Assembly (NCBI GenBank): GCA_002439735.1
Contig: DJPG01000144.1
Location: 6,361 to 20,309, forward strand
Direction of reading: 5' to 3'
Length of the DNA stretch: 13,949 nucleotides
From: Firmicutes bacterium UBA6418
Lineage (GTDB): Bacteria > Bacillota > Clostridia > Peptostreptococcales > Anaerovoracaceae
Shown: piece by piece, positions 13,255-13,949 of the stretch
Numbering within the stretch: position 1 is the stretch's first letter
Layout of the letters: the number at the start of each line of letters is the position of its first letter
Notes under the pieces: model-generated
Seen by the model: only the letters and a program-made list of their open reading frames with translations
Databases searched by the model: none
What the model was told of the DNA's origin: nothing
Position numbers and translations under genes: made by a program

Positions 13255-13949
13255 ATGGGAAACAAGGAAGCTGCGGAACTGGAGCGAAACTACAAGGATA
13301 CGGTATTTGTAACCGTGTTTCAGGATAAGAAACGTTTGATCGAGCTGTTTAACGCGATCTTTGACGCGAACTATGATGAAAACGCGGAGATCAGCATGGT
13401 CACCATCAAGGACGTGCTGTTCCGGACGCTTAAGAATGATGTTGCCTTCGTCTTAGGCGGCAGATTTGTCGTACTGGTGGAGCATCAGTCGACGATCAAC
13501 GGCAATCTGCCGCTGCGCGACCTGCTCTACATCTCTACGGTGCTGAAACGCATGGTCGACTCGAAGCAGCTGTACCGAGAAAAGACCGTAAAGATACCTC
13601 GTCCATCGTTCGTCGTCTTGTACAATGGTCAGGACGATTTCCCGGAATATCAAGAACTTCGGCTGTCGGATGCTTACCTCGGAGAAAAGCAGCCTGCCGA
13701 AGAAGATGCTTTACAACTCATCGTGAAGGTGTATAATATAAACAGCGAGAAGCATGCACCGATCTTGAAGAAATGCGAAACACTCCGGCAGTACAGCCGC
13801 TTTGTGGAGATCATGCGCAGTTACCGCCATATCGATCAATTGAGCAACGCGGTCATGGTGGAAGTCATGGAACGCTGCAGGCAGGAGAACGTTCTCACGG
13901 ATTTCTTCGATCAATATGGGACGGAGTTGATTGAGATGCTATTCAAAGA
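13255..13949 (+). CDS. Rpn-family recombination-promoting nuclease / putative transposase (5' part)
   Basis: 231 complete codons, open at the right edge. Residues 12-80 match the Rpn/YhgA-like PD-(D/E)XK nuclease core: an N-terminal helix (YKDTVFVTVFQDKKRLIELF), a beta strand and loop with D62 in KNDVAF, and FVVLVEHQST with E76 and Q78, forming a D...E-x-Q active site in place of the classical E-x-K. The following LRDLLYISTVLKRM helix and IPRPSFVVLYNG strand are family features. Such proteins are magnesium-dependent DNA endonucleases linked to RecA-independent recombination and are often multi-copy in Clostridia. Start ATG 13255 has GAGGAAAGG about 12 nt upstream. Family members run to about 280-330 residues, so a C-terminal tail probably lies beyond the window. 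Confidence 0.87.
   Translation, partial: MGNKEAAELERNYKDTVFVTVFQDKKRLIELFNAIFDANYDENAEISMVTIKDVLFRTLKNDVAFVLGGRFVVLVEHQSTINGNLPLRDLLYISTVLKRMVDSKQLYREKTVKIPRPSFVVLYNGQDDFPEYQELRLSDAYLGEKQPAEEDALQLIVKVYNINSEKHAPILKKCETLRQYSRFVEIMRSYRHIDQLSNAVMVEVMERCRQENVLTDFFDQYGTELIEMLFK

Overview
The window looks like chromosomal DNA of a Bacillota bacterium, most likely a Clostridia-type anaerobe of roughly balanced G+C. The evidence is indirect. It carries an FtsEX plus secreted coiled-coil M23 hydrolase set of the Gram-positive CwlO/PcsB kind, a YerC-type TrpR-related protein, purine-rich AGGAGG-like ribosome binding sites before most genes, and Rpn-family DNA at the right edge. Genus cannot be read from the sequence. 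All genes but one are on the + strand.

Layout. (1) 1-3998 is a housekeeping block: the 3' end of ftsE, ftsX (TTG start, 4-nt overlap), a secreted M23 peptidase with a long coiled coil, then recJ, closed by an intrinsic terminator at 4009-4035. FtsEX spanning the membrane and an extracellular hydrolase beside it form the standard septal or sidewall peptidoglycan hydrolysis module. (2) 4040-4294 is a non-coding gap with a perfect 10-bp inverted repeat and, at its right end, a good sigma-A-type promoter. (3) 4295-9102 is an apparent operon: SsuC/TauC-type permease, SsuB/TauB-type ATPase, a lipoprotein solute-binding protein, and a 653-residue protein that joins a complete metallo-beta-lactamase-fold hydrolase to a complete MetY-like (O-acetylhomoserine sulfhydrylase / Cys-Met PLP) enzyme. 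This is the most unusual part of the window. It reads as an uptake-and-assimilation unit, probably for an organosulfur compound, but the substrate is an inference.

(4) 9150-11444 is a second unit: a consensus promoter with a 12-bp palindrome over the likely transcription start, yerC, a terminator-like hairpin, then sfp-type phosphopantetheinyl transferase, recX and tcdA with tight or overlapping junctions. (5) A LOG-family phosphoribohydrolase gene (11422-11997, - strand) runs convergently into tcdA, overlaps it, and contains tcdA's probable terminator. (6) 12064-13038 encodes an unrecognised membrane-anchored protein with a short tandem repeat. (7) After a 216-bp gap with small repeats, the window ends inside an Rpn-family PD-(D/E)XK nuclease / putative transposase gene.

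No tRNA, rRNA, CRISPR array, insertion-sequence ends, T-box or known riboswitch consensus was recognised.
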